Source: Hemerocallis citrina (taxonomy: Eukaryota; Streptophyta; Magnoliopsida; Asparagales; Asphodelaceae). Taken from it: DNA of 64,000 nt. The notes under the pieces are model-generated. The model did no database searches. It was not told the origin of the DNA and saw only the letters and a program-made list of their open reading frames with translations. A program made the position numbers and the translations under genes. Below are positions 20,914 to 33,064 of this stretch, piece by piece (positions within the stretch are counted from its first letter, which is position 1; each line of letters starts with the position of its first letter). The DNA lies in assembly GCA_017893485.1 (NCBI GenBank), contig CM030362.1:34913565-34977564 (forward strand), in the 5' to 3' direction.

Positions 20914-22526
20914 TAGGAGTAAAACTCCGATTAATTAGTCATCTCACAGAATTACTAGTCCAGCTTGTTTCTACCCTTGGAACTTGCTTCATAGACCAAC
21001 TTGCCAATAAACTGAGTAAGGTTACAACTGTCGGTGGCCCTCTTATGGGCTACCCCATCCTCCTCAATGATTAATTTAGGACTCAGCTCCTAGATAGACC
21101 ATTCTTTAATGGATTTTACAAAATCCGTGTCACAAATTTGGCTTATAGTCTTTCACATTTTATTTTCACTCATGAGATATATATATATATATATAGTTAA
21201 TAAAATTACTCTTGAAACGGAGTTAGTCACATAATCCATGATCATGATAAAAGAAATTTATTAATTTCAAGAAATAAAATTTTCAATCTACCACGCAAGA
21301 TATTACTTATTACTTAATAACTATAGGTAAATTAGATGAAGAATACCACACACACACACTCCAAATTGGGTTATATTCACCAGAATTTTAGTGTGAACAA
21401 TAAAAATTGAGATAACTCGACTATGAATAAATTATGGGAAGCATATGAAATAAATACTTAAACATTTAGTATTCTCGCTTTACTTCATATCAAAATAATG
21501 ATGATATATGCTCAATGAAGTATATGTATATTGATGTTAATCATATGACAGCAGATGTTTGCTTTACAAAATAATGTAAATCATCAAATTTGCCACGTCA
21601 AATCCCGACTTTCATTGTATCTGATCTTTTCACTTTCTTTGAGCAAATTGCCATTTAAATTGATATGAAAATTAATAGAAAAATAAATAATATCGTAGCT
21701 AGTTTGTTTCCTTCTTCGAACTTTAAGATTTGAGATATCGATATGAATTAAGCATATGCAAATAGCAAATATTAAGCTGCATGGTAAGCACATGAGAATC
21801 GAAGTTATGCGATATTCAAATATAAAATTCACATGAAGCTAAGTTAGATACAACTAAGCAGATTTAGACCAAAATCTCCTTGTATGCGTAATCCTTGCAT
21901 TCATTTATTATCAGTAGACTCTTTATATTTTCTCACAATCTAAGATAAATCACATTTGAGTCAATGTATATAATACTATGATGAAAGAAAATGAATGCGA
22001 AAAATAGTCATTAAGCACATGTGTAGAAGAAAACCAGATTAGTGGTAGACCACGTATACTAAATTATACATCAACTTAAACGGAAGATCCACTAACACCT
22101 TATTGTAAATATATAATAACTTATGTATAAGCATTCGTCAAATCACTAAAGAGATTGTAACTGAAATATTGATTAGCTAAATTATATCAATAAACATTAA
22201 TATTTAAGCAACCATTAGCATCAATAAATTGTATTAAGCCAACTTGTATATATAGGAGAAAGTCAATGGACATCTCATAAACAATAATGACTAGTAAAAT
22301 ATGAAGGTGATAATAAATACATGAAAATTACTAAATAAATGAAAATTACTACTCTAAGCCCATATTCAATAGTTAATAAAAACATGACAAAATGATGCAA
22401 ATTACCTTTAATCTCTAATAAATGTCAAGGCGCGTGATATATAAAAAATTGTATATGCTATGTATTTACGAATATATAAGGAATGCTGATTTATATGCAA
22501 AAATTTATAGACATGCAAAACAAGTA
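20914..22526. other. AT-rich DNA without recognisable gene
   Basis: The stretch contains a (TA)n microsatellite at about 21,178-21,195 and no reading frame with a domain. The frames present are short and AT-driven. No element ends were identified. Confidence 0.4.
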
Positions 22527-22699
22527 GAGTAATGCTACATCCACTACCAATTTCACTATATTTCACTTCACTACCTTAGGTGGCACACTCCAATAGGTAG
22601 AGGAAGATAGAGTAGGTGGGGGAACTCTCCAATAGGAGTATGTCACCTAAGGTAGTGAAGAAAATGGTAGTGAAATTGGTAGTGGCTAAAGCATTACTC
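22527..22699. mobile_element. Foldback MITE, 173 bp
   Basis: The ends are GAGTAATGCT and its exact inverse AGCATTACTC. The arms pair over most of the length (CCACTACCAATTTCACTA and CACTACCTTAGGTG against their inverses). No convincing TSD is visible, so the superfamily is not assigned. Confidence 0.65.
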
Positions 22700-24701
22700 A
22701 AAGTGATTCTCATTTGAGGACTCGAAGAGTCACCAAAAATCATGACATTATATTCTCACAAAAAAATATAATAACATGTCAAGATGGTGTTTGGTATTAA
22801 ATTAATAATAGTTAGAAATATATCATAAATCATGCTAAGTAACTTTCTAAGGACATCTGGATGTAAAAGATTTGCATATACGCAATTATAAATCAAATCA
22901 CTGTGTACTGTGAAATCATATAGGTCAAATAAATAAGTATTTGAATTCATTTGAGATACAAAATTAAGATATATCTCATTTTAATATGTAAGAAAAGTTT
23001 GAGATACAAAATTTGAGATATATATCATATTGAAGAAAAATTTCAACAACTATCAACTGTAACAAGTTCTAAAATCTGGAATAAATTGTGTATATTTTCA
23101 GGAAACATCTTAATAATAGGCATGCAAATATCATGGTGCAATTTGGTAATTCTCAAAGCATCTAAAGATATAGCAATTAACTCTTTCAGGATAATTCATT
23201 TGCTTAAGCACTAACAATAATATAAATCTACCTCTTAGATTGCTTACTCAGGCTTTCTAGATTGTTGGAAAATAGTTAGTATATAATGAGTTTAGAGCAT
23301 GGTTTATTCTCAATTAAAATAATAATAAACAACTTGGAAATATGGAATGAAAACTATATAAAGATAAGTTTAGAAAATACGCCGATTTAAGGGATAAAGT
23401 CAAGCCTAAAAGGCTATGTTCTAGACAGTCTGACGTCGCTTCCATGCAGGCAGTCTACGCAGTCAGCTCCCTAGCGGTAAAGACTCTTTCGAGTATCTGG
23501 CTCTCAAAGTGCATGAGCGAACTGAGATTCTTGACCCGCGAATAGTGCTTCAAGTTCCCCAAAGATAATATACTAGCTTTATATTTTGTAGATGTAATAC
23601 AGTATTCTAGTTATATGTTGTTCTGTATAAACCATTAGCCACACTAGGCTTTTTTATAGGCTACTAGTGGAGTAATAAAACTCAAGTAACTTTCAATTAA
23701 TTGTTTGAATAGTAATATTTTTTTAAAGACGTGAACTAATGTAGGGGAGGTTACATTTGTATTAAAATACTGATGAATATTAATAACCTTTTTTATAAAT
23801 TTAATTTTAAAAATAAAATTTCCAGTTATATTTCAGTATGTAAAAAAAAGCTTCATACATTGTAGCTTCATATATTTGTTTTCTAGCTTAATTAATGTCT
23901 CATTATCATGGTTTCTTGCTTGGCTACTGCATTTGTTCTAGAGGTCTTCTAGTGTCTCTTCGTTATATTGATTGTCTCTGGCTTTCATTCTTCTTTTCTT
24001 TTCTTTTTTGAATTTTACTTGTTAAATGATCAGAAAATTTTCAACTTTTAGTAATGTTGTATCGGTTATAATGAACTATACAATAATAGATGGTCCCAAA
24101 CTGAGTTTCATAGCTTAACTGCCTATGGTGTTGTAGCAGGTTTACTACAGATTTAACCTTGAAATACTTCAGTTCAGTTTGGTAATTGGTTTTTTGTTGT
24201 TGAAGTATCTCTGATTTTTTAACTTTCCTTTTGAAAGCTGCACGTTCAAACTTCCTTTCATTTATTAATTAAATAACTCTACCGTCTTTTTAATCATTGA
24301 GTATTTCATGGAATTGATGGCAATCGATGAAATTAGCGTGTTTCATGTACGTTCCTTTTTTTCTTTTTTGTTGCAAATGTTTGTTCCTTGCTAATACCTG
24401 TATTATTGATTTACACTATGTTCTTCACTTCCTGTAACTTCAGAGGAAATGTGTACATCGATGCTTGTGTGTGCATGTTTCTGGATGGATCGTGAACTAC
24501 TGCACTTTTTGAAGTGGATCGAGATACAATATGGATATGTATACTTAACTTTTGTGTTAAATTGAGTTGTTTTTGTGAAACTTAATACCTTGGTTTACAG
24601 TTCACTGAAATTTTGCATTGACTGGTTCTTTGGCTCAGTGAGGTATTGTTATGTGATTCGGGCAGAGAAGTGATTCTGCTATGATGGTTTCTAGATTGAG
24701 T
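22700..24701. other. AT-rich DNA, second copy of a 150-bp direct repeat at 23,673-23,823
   Basis: No gene is supported. A locally GC-richer block at about 23,420-23,540 (TAGACAGTCTGACGTCGC and onwards) is not recognised. The 23,673-23,823 segment is the partner of the repeat at 20,093. Confidence 0.4.
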
Positions 24702-25052
24702 AATGTTCCGTTGTGCACTAGGCCTTCGTGTGCACTCGGCTTTTCCGTCTTCGTATCGACGATCCGAACCGTTCCCGTGGATCTACATATCTAAATTAGT
24801 CTAAATATGTAAAATCAATCATTTAAAAATTTATTTGTCCATCCATTGTAGTGTTACAAAATTGTATGGCTGAAAAATGTTGTTTTTTTTAGTCACATGA
24901 TGGATGGACAAATAATTTCAATAATTTGATTTTACATATTTAGACTAATTTAGACGTGTAGATCAATGTGCACGGTTCGGATCGTCGATACGGAGGCGGG
25001 AAGACCGAGTGCACACGAGTGCATACGGAGATCTAGTGCACAACGGAACATT
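24702..25052. mobile_element. Foldback MITE, 351 bp (same family core as 34,001-34,370)
   Basis: The terminal inverted repeats AATGTTCCGTTGTGCACTAG and CTAGTGCACAACGGAACATT are exact over 20 bp, and the arms pair on towards the middle. The core GATCCGAACCGT, ATCTAAATTAGTCTAAATA and a subterminal CATCCATCATGTGACT are shared with the element at 34,001. No clear TSD. Non-coding. Confidence 0.75.
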
Positions 25053-25275
25053 TCTCTTCTATGATTTATTCCAGGCTGGTGATTTTACTATGATCGATTC
25101 ATACTATAATGATGCATGGTAAGTACGGTGCCCTGAATCTATGCTATAATATTCTTTTGGGCACCCCTAGATATGAACCCGGGAATCATTTCGAAAGTTG
25201 TCCGTTCGCAAGCAATGAAGCAAAGCATTCCTAACAGTGGTGGATATCATGCATGCCTAGTTCCTCAAGTTAATT

Positions 25276-26529
25276 GAATTTTTTCCCAAACTGACCCACT
25301 TTTTGAATGTTTTCCCCAAACTGACCTACTTTTTTTAAAAATCCCAAACTCACTCGCTTTCTCAATAGCGAATGTAGTCAAAATTCACTCGCTCTCTGAG
25401 AAAGCGAGTATTGATTTTGGATTTTTTGGTTTCTTCCTTTGGCCAACAAGACTCGCTGTCTCAAAAAGCGAGCTTGTATTAACCAAACTCGTTCTTTGAG
25501 ACAGCGAGTGTCGATTGGAATTTTTTAATATGGGGAACAGAGTTGGTTGATGCGAGTGTCGATCGGAGTTTTTTAATATGGGGAACGGAGCTTGTTGATA
25601 TTCATATGTTCTCGACTGGAGCGGATGATTTCTATCTCAGGCTCGTCGGTTCAGAGCTAGGTCAGTCAGTCCTAAATCCTTCTTTCTAGATTATGTCTAC
25701 ATCGACTACTCCTCATCTTTGTCTTCGATTTCAAACACATACTAACCAGTTTAAAGTGCTATTTGCAGATAAGAAGAAGAGTACCGCAAAGGCAGTGATC
25801 ATAGTGATAATTGTTTTAGCAGTAGTGATTTCATTTGGATGCATCTTCCTTATTTGGAAGTACAGGAAAAGAATTACAGGTAAAGCATTAAAATATTTCG
25901 AATCAGTATGCAAATTAATATTAGTTTTGTTTTATCAGTAACTAATAATGGAAATTCTTAATCCAGAATTCATTAAGCAAAGGAAGGGCCAGATAGAATC
26001 TAGTTAGAGATCAGTATTTTGGGGAAGAAAGACGAAATGGTTTTAATCGCGCTTCATTTGCAATCACGGAGGAGGGGCACAACGGGAAGAACCAGGAGTC
26101 GCTTATACTTAGTTTTGATTCTATTGTAACAGCAACAAGTGACTTTGCTTTCTCAAATTTACTCGGCTAAGGTGGATTTGGTCCAGTTTACAAGATTGCC
26201 TGTCTCGAAAATTCGAACATGGGGTTTAAGAAATCTCCAATCAACACTCGTTGTCTTTGGTTAAAACAAGCTCGCTGTTTGAGACAGCAAGTCTGGGTTG
26301 AGAAATTAAAAAACTCTAATCGATACTCGCTGTCTCAAAAAACGGGTTTGGTAAAAATAAGCTTGCTTTTTGAGACCGCGAGTCTTAGCCAAGGAAGAAA
26401 CCAAAAAACTCAAAACCAATCCTCGCTTTTTCAGATAGCAAGTGGATTTTGACTACACTCGCTATCAGAAAACGAGTAGGTTAGTTTAAAAAAAACTTTT
26501 AAAAAGTGGGTCGGTTTGGGAAAAAAATC
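25276..26529. mobile_element. Pack-MULE, 1,254 bp, perfect 9-bp TSD
   Basis: AAGTTAATT occurs at 25,267-25,275 and again at 26,530-26,538, a perfect 9-bp duplication. The ends are GAATTTTTTCCCAAAC and its near-inverse GTTTGGGAAAAAAATC. Terminal inverted repeats extend about 300 bp, with recurring ACTCGCT..TCT and GACAGCGAG motifs. Between them lies a piece of a receptor-like kinase gene with its introns. Long TIRs, a 9-bp TSD and captured genic DNA without transposase define a Pack-MULE. Confidence 0.9.
25588..26194 (+). pseudogene. Captured fragment of a G-type lectin S-receptor-like kinase gene
   Basis: Exon-like block 1 (25,588-25,660) encodes the end of an extracellular region, LVDIHMFS...DDFYLRLVGSEL. 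An intron with GT at 25,661 and AG at 25,768 follows. Block 2 (25,769-25,879) encodes KKKSTAKAV, a hydrophobic membrane helix (VIIVIIVLAVVISFGCIFLI) and WKYRKR. A second intron ends at 25,966. Block 3 reaches a kinase start with SFDSIVTATSDFAFSNLLG and GGFGPVYK, the Gly-rich loop, but TAA replaces the expected codon in the loop. In family members this region links ligand-binding domain, membrane and kinase. Retained introns show capture from genomic DNA. The rest of the kinase is absent. Confidence 0.8.
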
Positions 26530-27305
26530 AAGTTAATTAGTGTTAAAAAAAAGTGGAATATTTTGTACAAGTTACATATTTGAGCTATATATTTGACGAC
26601 AAAAACAACTAGATCATCATCATTCTTCCTACATTTTAAAGTGAAACAACCACCATTGCACCTCCATCTTCTCCACATCTTCTTCCTCATCAAATGTTTT
26701 CCATCTGCTAATGATTAGATTTGAGACAACGCACGGAACAAAATGATCCGTTAATTTAATAGGGATTTTTTTTATTAGAAGGTTAAAGAGGTCATATAAT
26801 GCTGAATTTTTTACCAAACTATCCCACTTTTTGCAAGTATATACTAAATTGTTCCGGTTTAAAAGTTTTTTGATGAATCGGATAGAGCCAAAAGGCTCCA
26901 GCCATCAACAAAATATATTAATCAATAATAACAGTTAATGTACAATACAGTAGTCACTGGCTTTACAAGATGTAAAACAGAATTAAACATACAAAAGAAC
27001 AATAAATAAAGACAGTCAAAACTAGAATACAGAGAGACAGCGCAATAAACGAGGCCGCAAACCGAACGGGCTTGAAAACCAACACACAAGTTGAGCAAGC
27101 CAACTCGACGCACTCGAGAAGAACAAGACCTATTCCACTGCGCCAAGAGACCGGTAGCCAATACCCCCCCGCACGAAGGAGAACAACATCACAAACAGTC
27201 CAAACGAAACAAAAGCTGCACAAAGTAGAACACGCATTGCCTAAGAGAGGAGAAGGCACTCGCAGAGGAACGCAACTGGACCGCAGAGGCGAGGAGGATG
27301 ACAAC

Positions 27306-27767
27306 TCAACTGAGCCCAAGCTGAGGAGGCGAAAAGGAAACAGCTTTCCTAGCAAGAATACGAGCACTCACACGAATAGGAACTATATTGATAACTTTCT
27401 TGTTGTATTTCCGCTTACTGTGGGGCAGTGCAACCTGCGCCAAAGTAGAAGAAGTAGCATCCGGGGCAGGCAAGGAAACTTCATCTACGATGAAGCTAGA
27501 CGGGGGTAGAAGACAACTGCGAGGGAAAAGGTGCAGGGAAACCCTCATCCCCGAACGGAGATCATGAATCCAAGATTGAAATCCTAAACCTTTATACATC
27601 GAGAAAATACATCCGGGAAAATGAAGGGAGAACATAGGTAGGTCAGGTGATGAGATCAACACAGAACAAGGATAGTGATAATCAAAAGAAAGAAACTTAA
27701 CATCGCTACCGGCAATGGCAGTTGGCGCCTGAGGGACCAAAGTGCTGCGATGCTGGGAGAGCCCCAT
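27306..27767 (-). pseudogene. Remnant ORF in the 3' half of the LINE
   Basis: A 153-codon frame with no domain I recognise lies downstream of the zinc-knuckle ORF on the same strand. It may be a C-terminal or out-of-frame part of a LINE ORF after the internal deletion. Conservation in other copies would be needed to call it a gene. Confidence 0.25.
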
Positions 27768-27812
27768 CGCACCGCAGCTCCCATAGCGACGCGAGGCAAA
27801 GGATTTAAACAG

Positions 27813-28478
27813 TTATTCATTATAATTCGAGATCAAGCATAATGAAGAAGCCGCTGGAACAGTAGGAGGACGAGCCTTGTGGACACTCGTCCGCGTGACA
27901 GAAATTAGGTTCGTATAAACCTTAAGATCCTTAAAGTGATTAGCAATATTAGAAGACTGTAAAATAGCCCTCGAATCACTAAGCACAGAAGAAGGAGAAG
28001 AGGGGAGACTAGGTGAACTGGAAACAATCACAGAGGAGTCTAACTCCTTACCAGAAACAATCACGGAGGAGACAAACTCCTTACCAGAATGAATACTAGG
28101 TTTCTTAGTAGCGCAGCCATGAAGTTTGCGCTTTAAGAGGGGATAGTTCAGAAAAGAGAGAAGTTTGTCCGGTAAAGGAAAGCCTCTGGGTAAACCAAGG
28201 AGCTCTTGAAGGCGAAAACATCGACTGCGTGAGTGACCAACCTTCTCACAGAAGAGGCATTTCATTTTGTTCACGCAATCACGTTTAAAGTGCCCTGGAA
28301 GAAGGCACCTGTGACAGGACCGAAAAGGGTCGGCCTTACCATGAGAGGGAGAAATGGTGGAGAGTGGAGAGGTAAGGGAATGAAATGAATTACCCAGGGG
28401 AAGAGAAGATAAGTCGCTATTCAAAGCCCGAACCGGCACTAAACTGTTAGAATAAGGTTTAGAAGCGGCGAGCTCCAT
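27813..28478 (-). pseudogene. LINE ORF1 fragment with two CCHC zinc knuckles
   Basis: The 221-aa frame starts at an ATG at 28,478. Two C-x2-C-x4-H-x4-C knuckles lie at residues 55-68 (CHRCLLPGHFKRDC) and 74-87 (CLFCEKVGHSRSRC), followed by a Ser-rich, Val-rich C-terminus. Such knuckles bind nucleic acid in ORF1 proteins of plant L1 LINEs, which package the element RNA. The upstream RNA-binding domain found in full plant ORF1 proteins is not visible, so this is a partial protein. Confidence 0.65.
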
Positions 28479-30611
28479 GAAGGAAAAACCACAAGATAAA
28501 ATCTAAATACAACCACCAACAATAAAGAAGGCAATAGACACTAGTATCAGCAGAACTATAGCTGAATACAAACTGCACCAGTGAGCCACAGCCAGAGAAA
28601 TACACCAGGGTTGAACTAACCGGAGCAATAACCCCCACAAATAAGAGATAGAAGAGATTGGAGAAATATTAGATCAGAGAATAAACACTAAAGAAGAAGA
28701 ATAAGTTCCAACTGGAAACCAGCGGAATCTACAAGCCAGTGACTAAACAGAGCAATACAACCCAGAGATTAGATAGCGCAGAAACAATAAGATAATCTCC
28801 AGAAAAAAGACAAGAAAATCACCTTTCAAGGAAGGCACTAAAGCTCCCAGAGGAAGAAGAAGAAGTAGCTAAATAGAGGAGATAGAAAGGATGAAAAGCA
28901 CAGAGGCGAATTAGAGACCAATAAATAAAAAGGCCCCTAAAAACAGAACTAACCCTCCTCCAGTAGAAGGAAAAGTAGTCTGCCAAAAAGTCGCCAGAGA
29001 AACAACGAAACTACCCAATATCCGATAGCTCACAACCAGTAAATAGACAGCAGAGGAGATACTTACAGTGATAAGGGGAAGGAAGCGTGGCTCACCAGGG
29101 GAACTGCACTCAGATCAAGCGCCTAAACGCAGCCAAACGCGTAGCTAGAGGAGGAGGAACGATACGGATTTCGAAGACTTTGGAAGCCTGCGGACGAAGA
29201 CCTTGGAAGCCTGCGGACGCCAACTCGACGGGAAGGAGCTGGATCTGGCAGGAATCAGGCGACGGAGGACGGCTCCGGAGACAGACGACAAAAGAGGCGC
29301 ACCTGAGGAGGGCGAAAAACTCGGAGCACGAAATGGGGGAAAGCGAGAGATGGGTGTGAAGAGGAGGATGAGATCTACAACTTTAATGAAGGGAGGGAGG
29401 ACGATGGAGAGGTGTAGACGGCGGATCTGAGCTGAGAAAGGCGGAGGAGAAGGAGAATTCAAAATCGCCAGAGAGAGAGAGTCTTGGTATCGCCAGGAAA
29501 ATTTCTTGATAAACAATTTCCGGTTTAAAAGTTAAATACCAAAAAAATCCCTGTCGCTAACTGAGAAAGCGCGCCTGGTAAAAATCTGCGCGCTATCTCA
29601 GTCAGCGTATGTTAGGGGCCACTACTTTTCCCCTCAAATAAGAGTGTGCGAAAAAATTCTCAAGTATAGACTCGCTAACTCCTTTAGCGCGCCCATTTAA
29701 ACCAGGCGCGCTAACTGAGATAGCGAGTGTCAATTGGGATTTCACGTAAATCACACCGCTGTAACACTTTCATCCCACTTCTTCTCTCTCCCAAAACGCG
29801 CTCGCACTATCTGAAACCCAACCCCCAAACCCTAGCCCCCGAATTTGACATCTCCTCAACCCTATCTCTCGAATTTTTTTCCTAAATCTATTCATCACTC
29901 ACAATACTCTCACCTCAACCAACAACTTTTCCAAATTTCAGTGAACCCATAAACCACTTCCCTTAATTTTCGGAAGGAGATGATTGGTTCAGTAGCTAGT
30001 GGAATAGTCGACTTCGTCCTTCAACCCAACAATCATGTGTATGTGTTCTTAACTTATGCTATATAATTTTCGGTGATTTTGGGTCTAAGGTTGGATTTGC
30101 AATTTTGGGTCATTTGGGTATGTTCATAAATTAATCTAAGTTAGGTTATATACTAAGTGTGTATGATTTCTAATTTAGTAAATGAGTATGATGGATTGAT
30201 TGTAAGCTACATTTCGGTTCATATATTTTGATTTAGGATTTATTAAAACGTGCAATGCACGTGATAAATTTCGGTTGTGTAATTAACCAAAATTAAACCA
30301 ATATTAACTTAATCTATGTCGTACTAATTGAGTTTGTTCAAATTAACCTATAGTTCACAATGCATGAGTGGGATATGCGATGATAGTAACATTGTGATAT
30401 TATTCGATAGACCGAAATATTGTGAATAACATTGTATATAGACTGATTTATGATTTTAGTTTCGTACTAATGTGACATTGTGAGTAATATTGTTTGATAT
30501 TGAATTTTTTGTACTTAGATATTGTTAACTGTATAATTATTTTCTATTGATTTTAAGGTAAATTTGATAGTATATAGAATTATTCATGTAGGATTCTATT
30601 TCATATTACAT

Positions 30612-31267
30612 ATGGCACGAACACGGGGTATGCCCAAAGAAGGGAGTAGCAGTAGACCACCTACAAACTGAAAAGGGCCACAGACATGTTATGGACATCC
30701 TCCCAAAAAATCTAGCCGTGATGGACAGAGACGTAGCAATGCAAGATAATTTGATATTTATTTCATTTATTTAATTTTAAATCAATAAAATTATAAATTT
30801 TTGTATTGATTTTTAATTTTTTGGTATAGGATGAGGCGGATCCGTCTTCTCCGCAAAATCAAATGGGCCTGTCTTCTCCTCCAAATCAACCGTGCCGTTC
30901 TACTCCACCAAGTGAGCCGGGCCCATTTTCTTCATCATATGTTCCACCGGTGGTTCCTGGTCCGATGGACCCAAGGCTATTGACTTTACAAAGGGACCAT
31001 CGCTCTAAAGCTGTGTGGGAGGGGAAGGCTTCAGAGTGTACGGGGGCACGACACATTATATTTACATCCTCGTATACACGAGTTATTACAGAACTGTGGG
31101 TTATACGACATCGGGTGATGCGCTATATTAAGACCGACCGATCCTTACTAACCGCCCTTCTCGAGAGATGGCGTCTCGAGACCCATAGTTTTCATCTACG
31201 GTGGATGAATCGGACGACTCTTGTTGACCATGATTTACTCTCGCACTTTGTGCTATCTCCTCGGTAA
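30612..31267 (+). pseudogene. Plant mobile domain (PMD, MAIN-like) gene fragment inside the MULE
   Basis: A first exon-like block starts at the ATG at 30,612 but has an in-frame TGA at about 30,667. A probable intron ends in TTGGTATAG at 30,829. The second block (30,830-31,267) is Pro/Ser-rich and then reads MDPRLLTLQRDHRSKAVW, a helix (ELWVIRHRVMRYI) and LLTALLERWRLETHSFHL. This is the opening of the plant mobile domain known from MAIN/MAIL1-type proteins and from plant transposons. The domain ends prematurely after NRTTLVDHD. Function in the transposon is unknown. Confidence 0.65.
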
Positions 31268-31383
31268 CATGAACATTAACATTATTGAAATCATGAGTAA
31301 GGTTCACATCAACAGCATTATTCTCATTTATATTAACATTTACATATTCTTCTTCTTCTTCCTCGTCTACATTTTGTAAACCT
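31268..31383 (-). pseudogene. Continuation of the MULE transposase frame left of the solo LTR
   Basis: Read on the minus strand from 31,383, the frame that enters the solo LTR at 34,569 continues without a stop through an acidic stretch (NVDEEEEEE) and an Asn-rich section. If one copy of the 5-bp duplication and the LTR are left out, the two parts join in frame. The frame then runs on antisense to the PMD fragment, so where real coding ended is unknown. Confidence 0.5.
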
Positions 31384-31579
31384 TGTAACCCTCATTCCCG
31401 TAAATACATATTTTCTGAATATTTTCTATATTTCGATATTATAATATCATTATTTGTTAAAATCGTTTTGGATTTTATATTAAAGTGTTTTTCTAATCGA
31501 AAATTTATTCATTTCAAATAATGATGTGTTTTGATCTTATTTTCTAGATCTTATTGATCAACTATTTGTATTTGAGTCC

Positions 31580-31639
<60 letters not shown>

Positions 31640-33064
31640 CATTTTAGTAAATTGTTAAACCCGAATAATTATTTTATTGTATGATTTTATTATTTTTATA
31701 ATTATAACTATTAATCGTTATTCATTGATTATTTAATTAAAGTACATTTAGCGAATTATTTTGTTTTCGTACTTGATCTGATTTTCGTGGTGAATTCTAA
31801 TCTAATTTCAAGCCAATTTATATTGTTTTCATTTGTATTATTTATCTATTTATTTAGATTTCAATTTTTGTTCATAAGGTTCTTTGTTCTTTTGATTGAG
31901 TTTTTATTGTCGATTTTATTGTTCTCTTATTTATTATGGGTGTTTTTATTTGAACCCTATTGATTTTGATCTATCACTTATTTGAACCCTAAAGCCTAAT
32001 TTGAATTGTTCTTGATCCAAAACTGCTTTTATTGAACCCTAAACCACTAACTCAATACCATAATTGTACCCTATAAATACAACTCTAATGCAAACCCTAA
32101 TTTTTGCACACAAATCGAAATCCCAGTCTAATCTCTCTCTTATTCTCTCTCCTCCCGTTCTCTCTCTCCTGGTTGGTGTTTTACCCACCAAAAATCCCCT
32201 GAACCCCCTCTTCTCCAATCATCTTCTCCGGCGACCCCCGTCGCCATCCCACCTCCTCCTTGACGCCCAGCCACCACAGAACCCCACCTCCGGCCTCCCT
32301 TCTTCTCTCTCCTCGACATTAGTCAACAGCTAGAACCCAAACCCCGTTCTTCCTCCTCCCTGTTCCGTCGCGATGCCACTGCGACCTCGTCGCTCGACCA
32401 CCCGCCGTCGCCACCTCGTCGACGTCGACTCCAGTCGCCGCCCCTTGCCGCCCTCGGCCAGCGACGCCACCTGCCCCCTTGGCTGTGGTTGTAGCTGTTG
32501 CAGTCGCTGTTGTCTCTTTGACAATATGGACTGTACTCGGAGGAGGGACTCGTGTTCCCTATTTATCGGTCTATCGGTCATATCAGTCATCGATTAATTG
32601 TTGATTACTGACAACAGTATCTCGATTGATTCGGTCATCGTCACTATTGAATATTGATTATCGTCCCCATGTATGTAACGCTCCTGCCCCTAGATCAGAC
32701 AATTTATACAATTTATAACACAAATTAGATACTATGTAGTACAACTGTCCACCACAGGCTGATTCTCAAAAATTGGTTAACCGATTAAGTGACTCTTAAT
32801 CCTTGGCTATTATATTTTAATATTATTTTATTCTTCCAAATTTCTGATATGGTACTAATTTACACTGACCCTTTTTCCTTTCTCAAATCAGTATACAGCC
32901 GCTATACACACAATGGTGACGCGGGCCCCACTCCATTGAAGTGCCACGTCATGCATGTATTTTCCAAACTGCACAATGCTGTGCTTGTTCTCCATCCCAC
33001 GTGGCCCCCCCGCCCCCCCCCCCTACCAACAGACAATTCCATTTTTAATTCCATGCATGCATTA

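Larger units (their letters stand above)
26868..29517 (-). mobile_element. Internally deleted L1-type LINE, 2,650 bp, 16-bp TSD
   Basis: TTCCGGTTTAAAAGTT is repeated at 26,852-26,867 and 29,518-29,533, a 16-bp target duplication inside the MULE TIR. The minus strand ends in a short A-run (T-run at 26,868 on plus), preceded by GGCTGGAGCC...CTCTATCCGATTCATC, which matches the LINE tail at 37,800-37,854. A GC-rich 5' region lies at about 29,090-29,500, and a zinc-knuckle ORF is at 27,813-28,478. No endonuclease or reverse transcriptase is present, so the copy lost most of ORF2. Confidence 0.85.

Noticed and set aside
25160..25190. tRNA-like GAACCCGGGAATC
   Set aside because: There is no cloverleaf or box A at the right distance. 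It is an isolated box-B-like match.
32064..32597. Possible gene behind a TATA box (CCTATAAATAC)
   Set aside because: TATA, pyrimidine leader and GC-rich stretch are the normal parts of the surrounding solo LTR. The frames are short and low-complexity.
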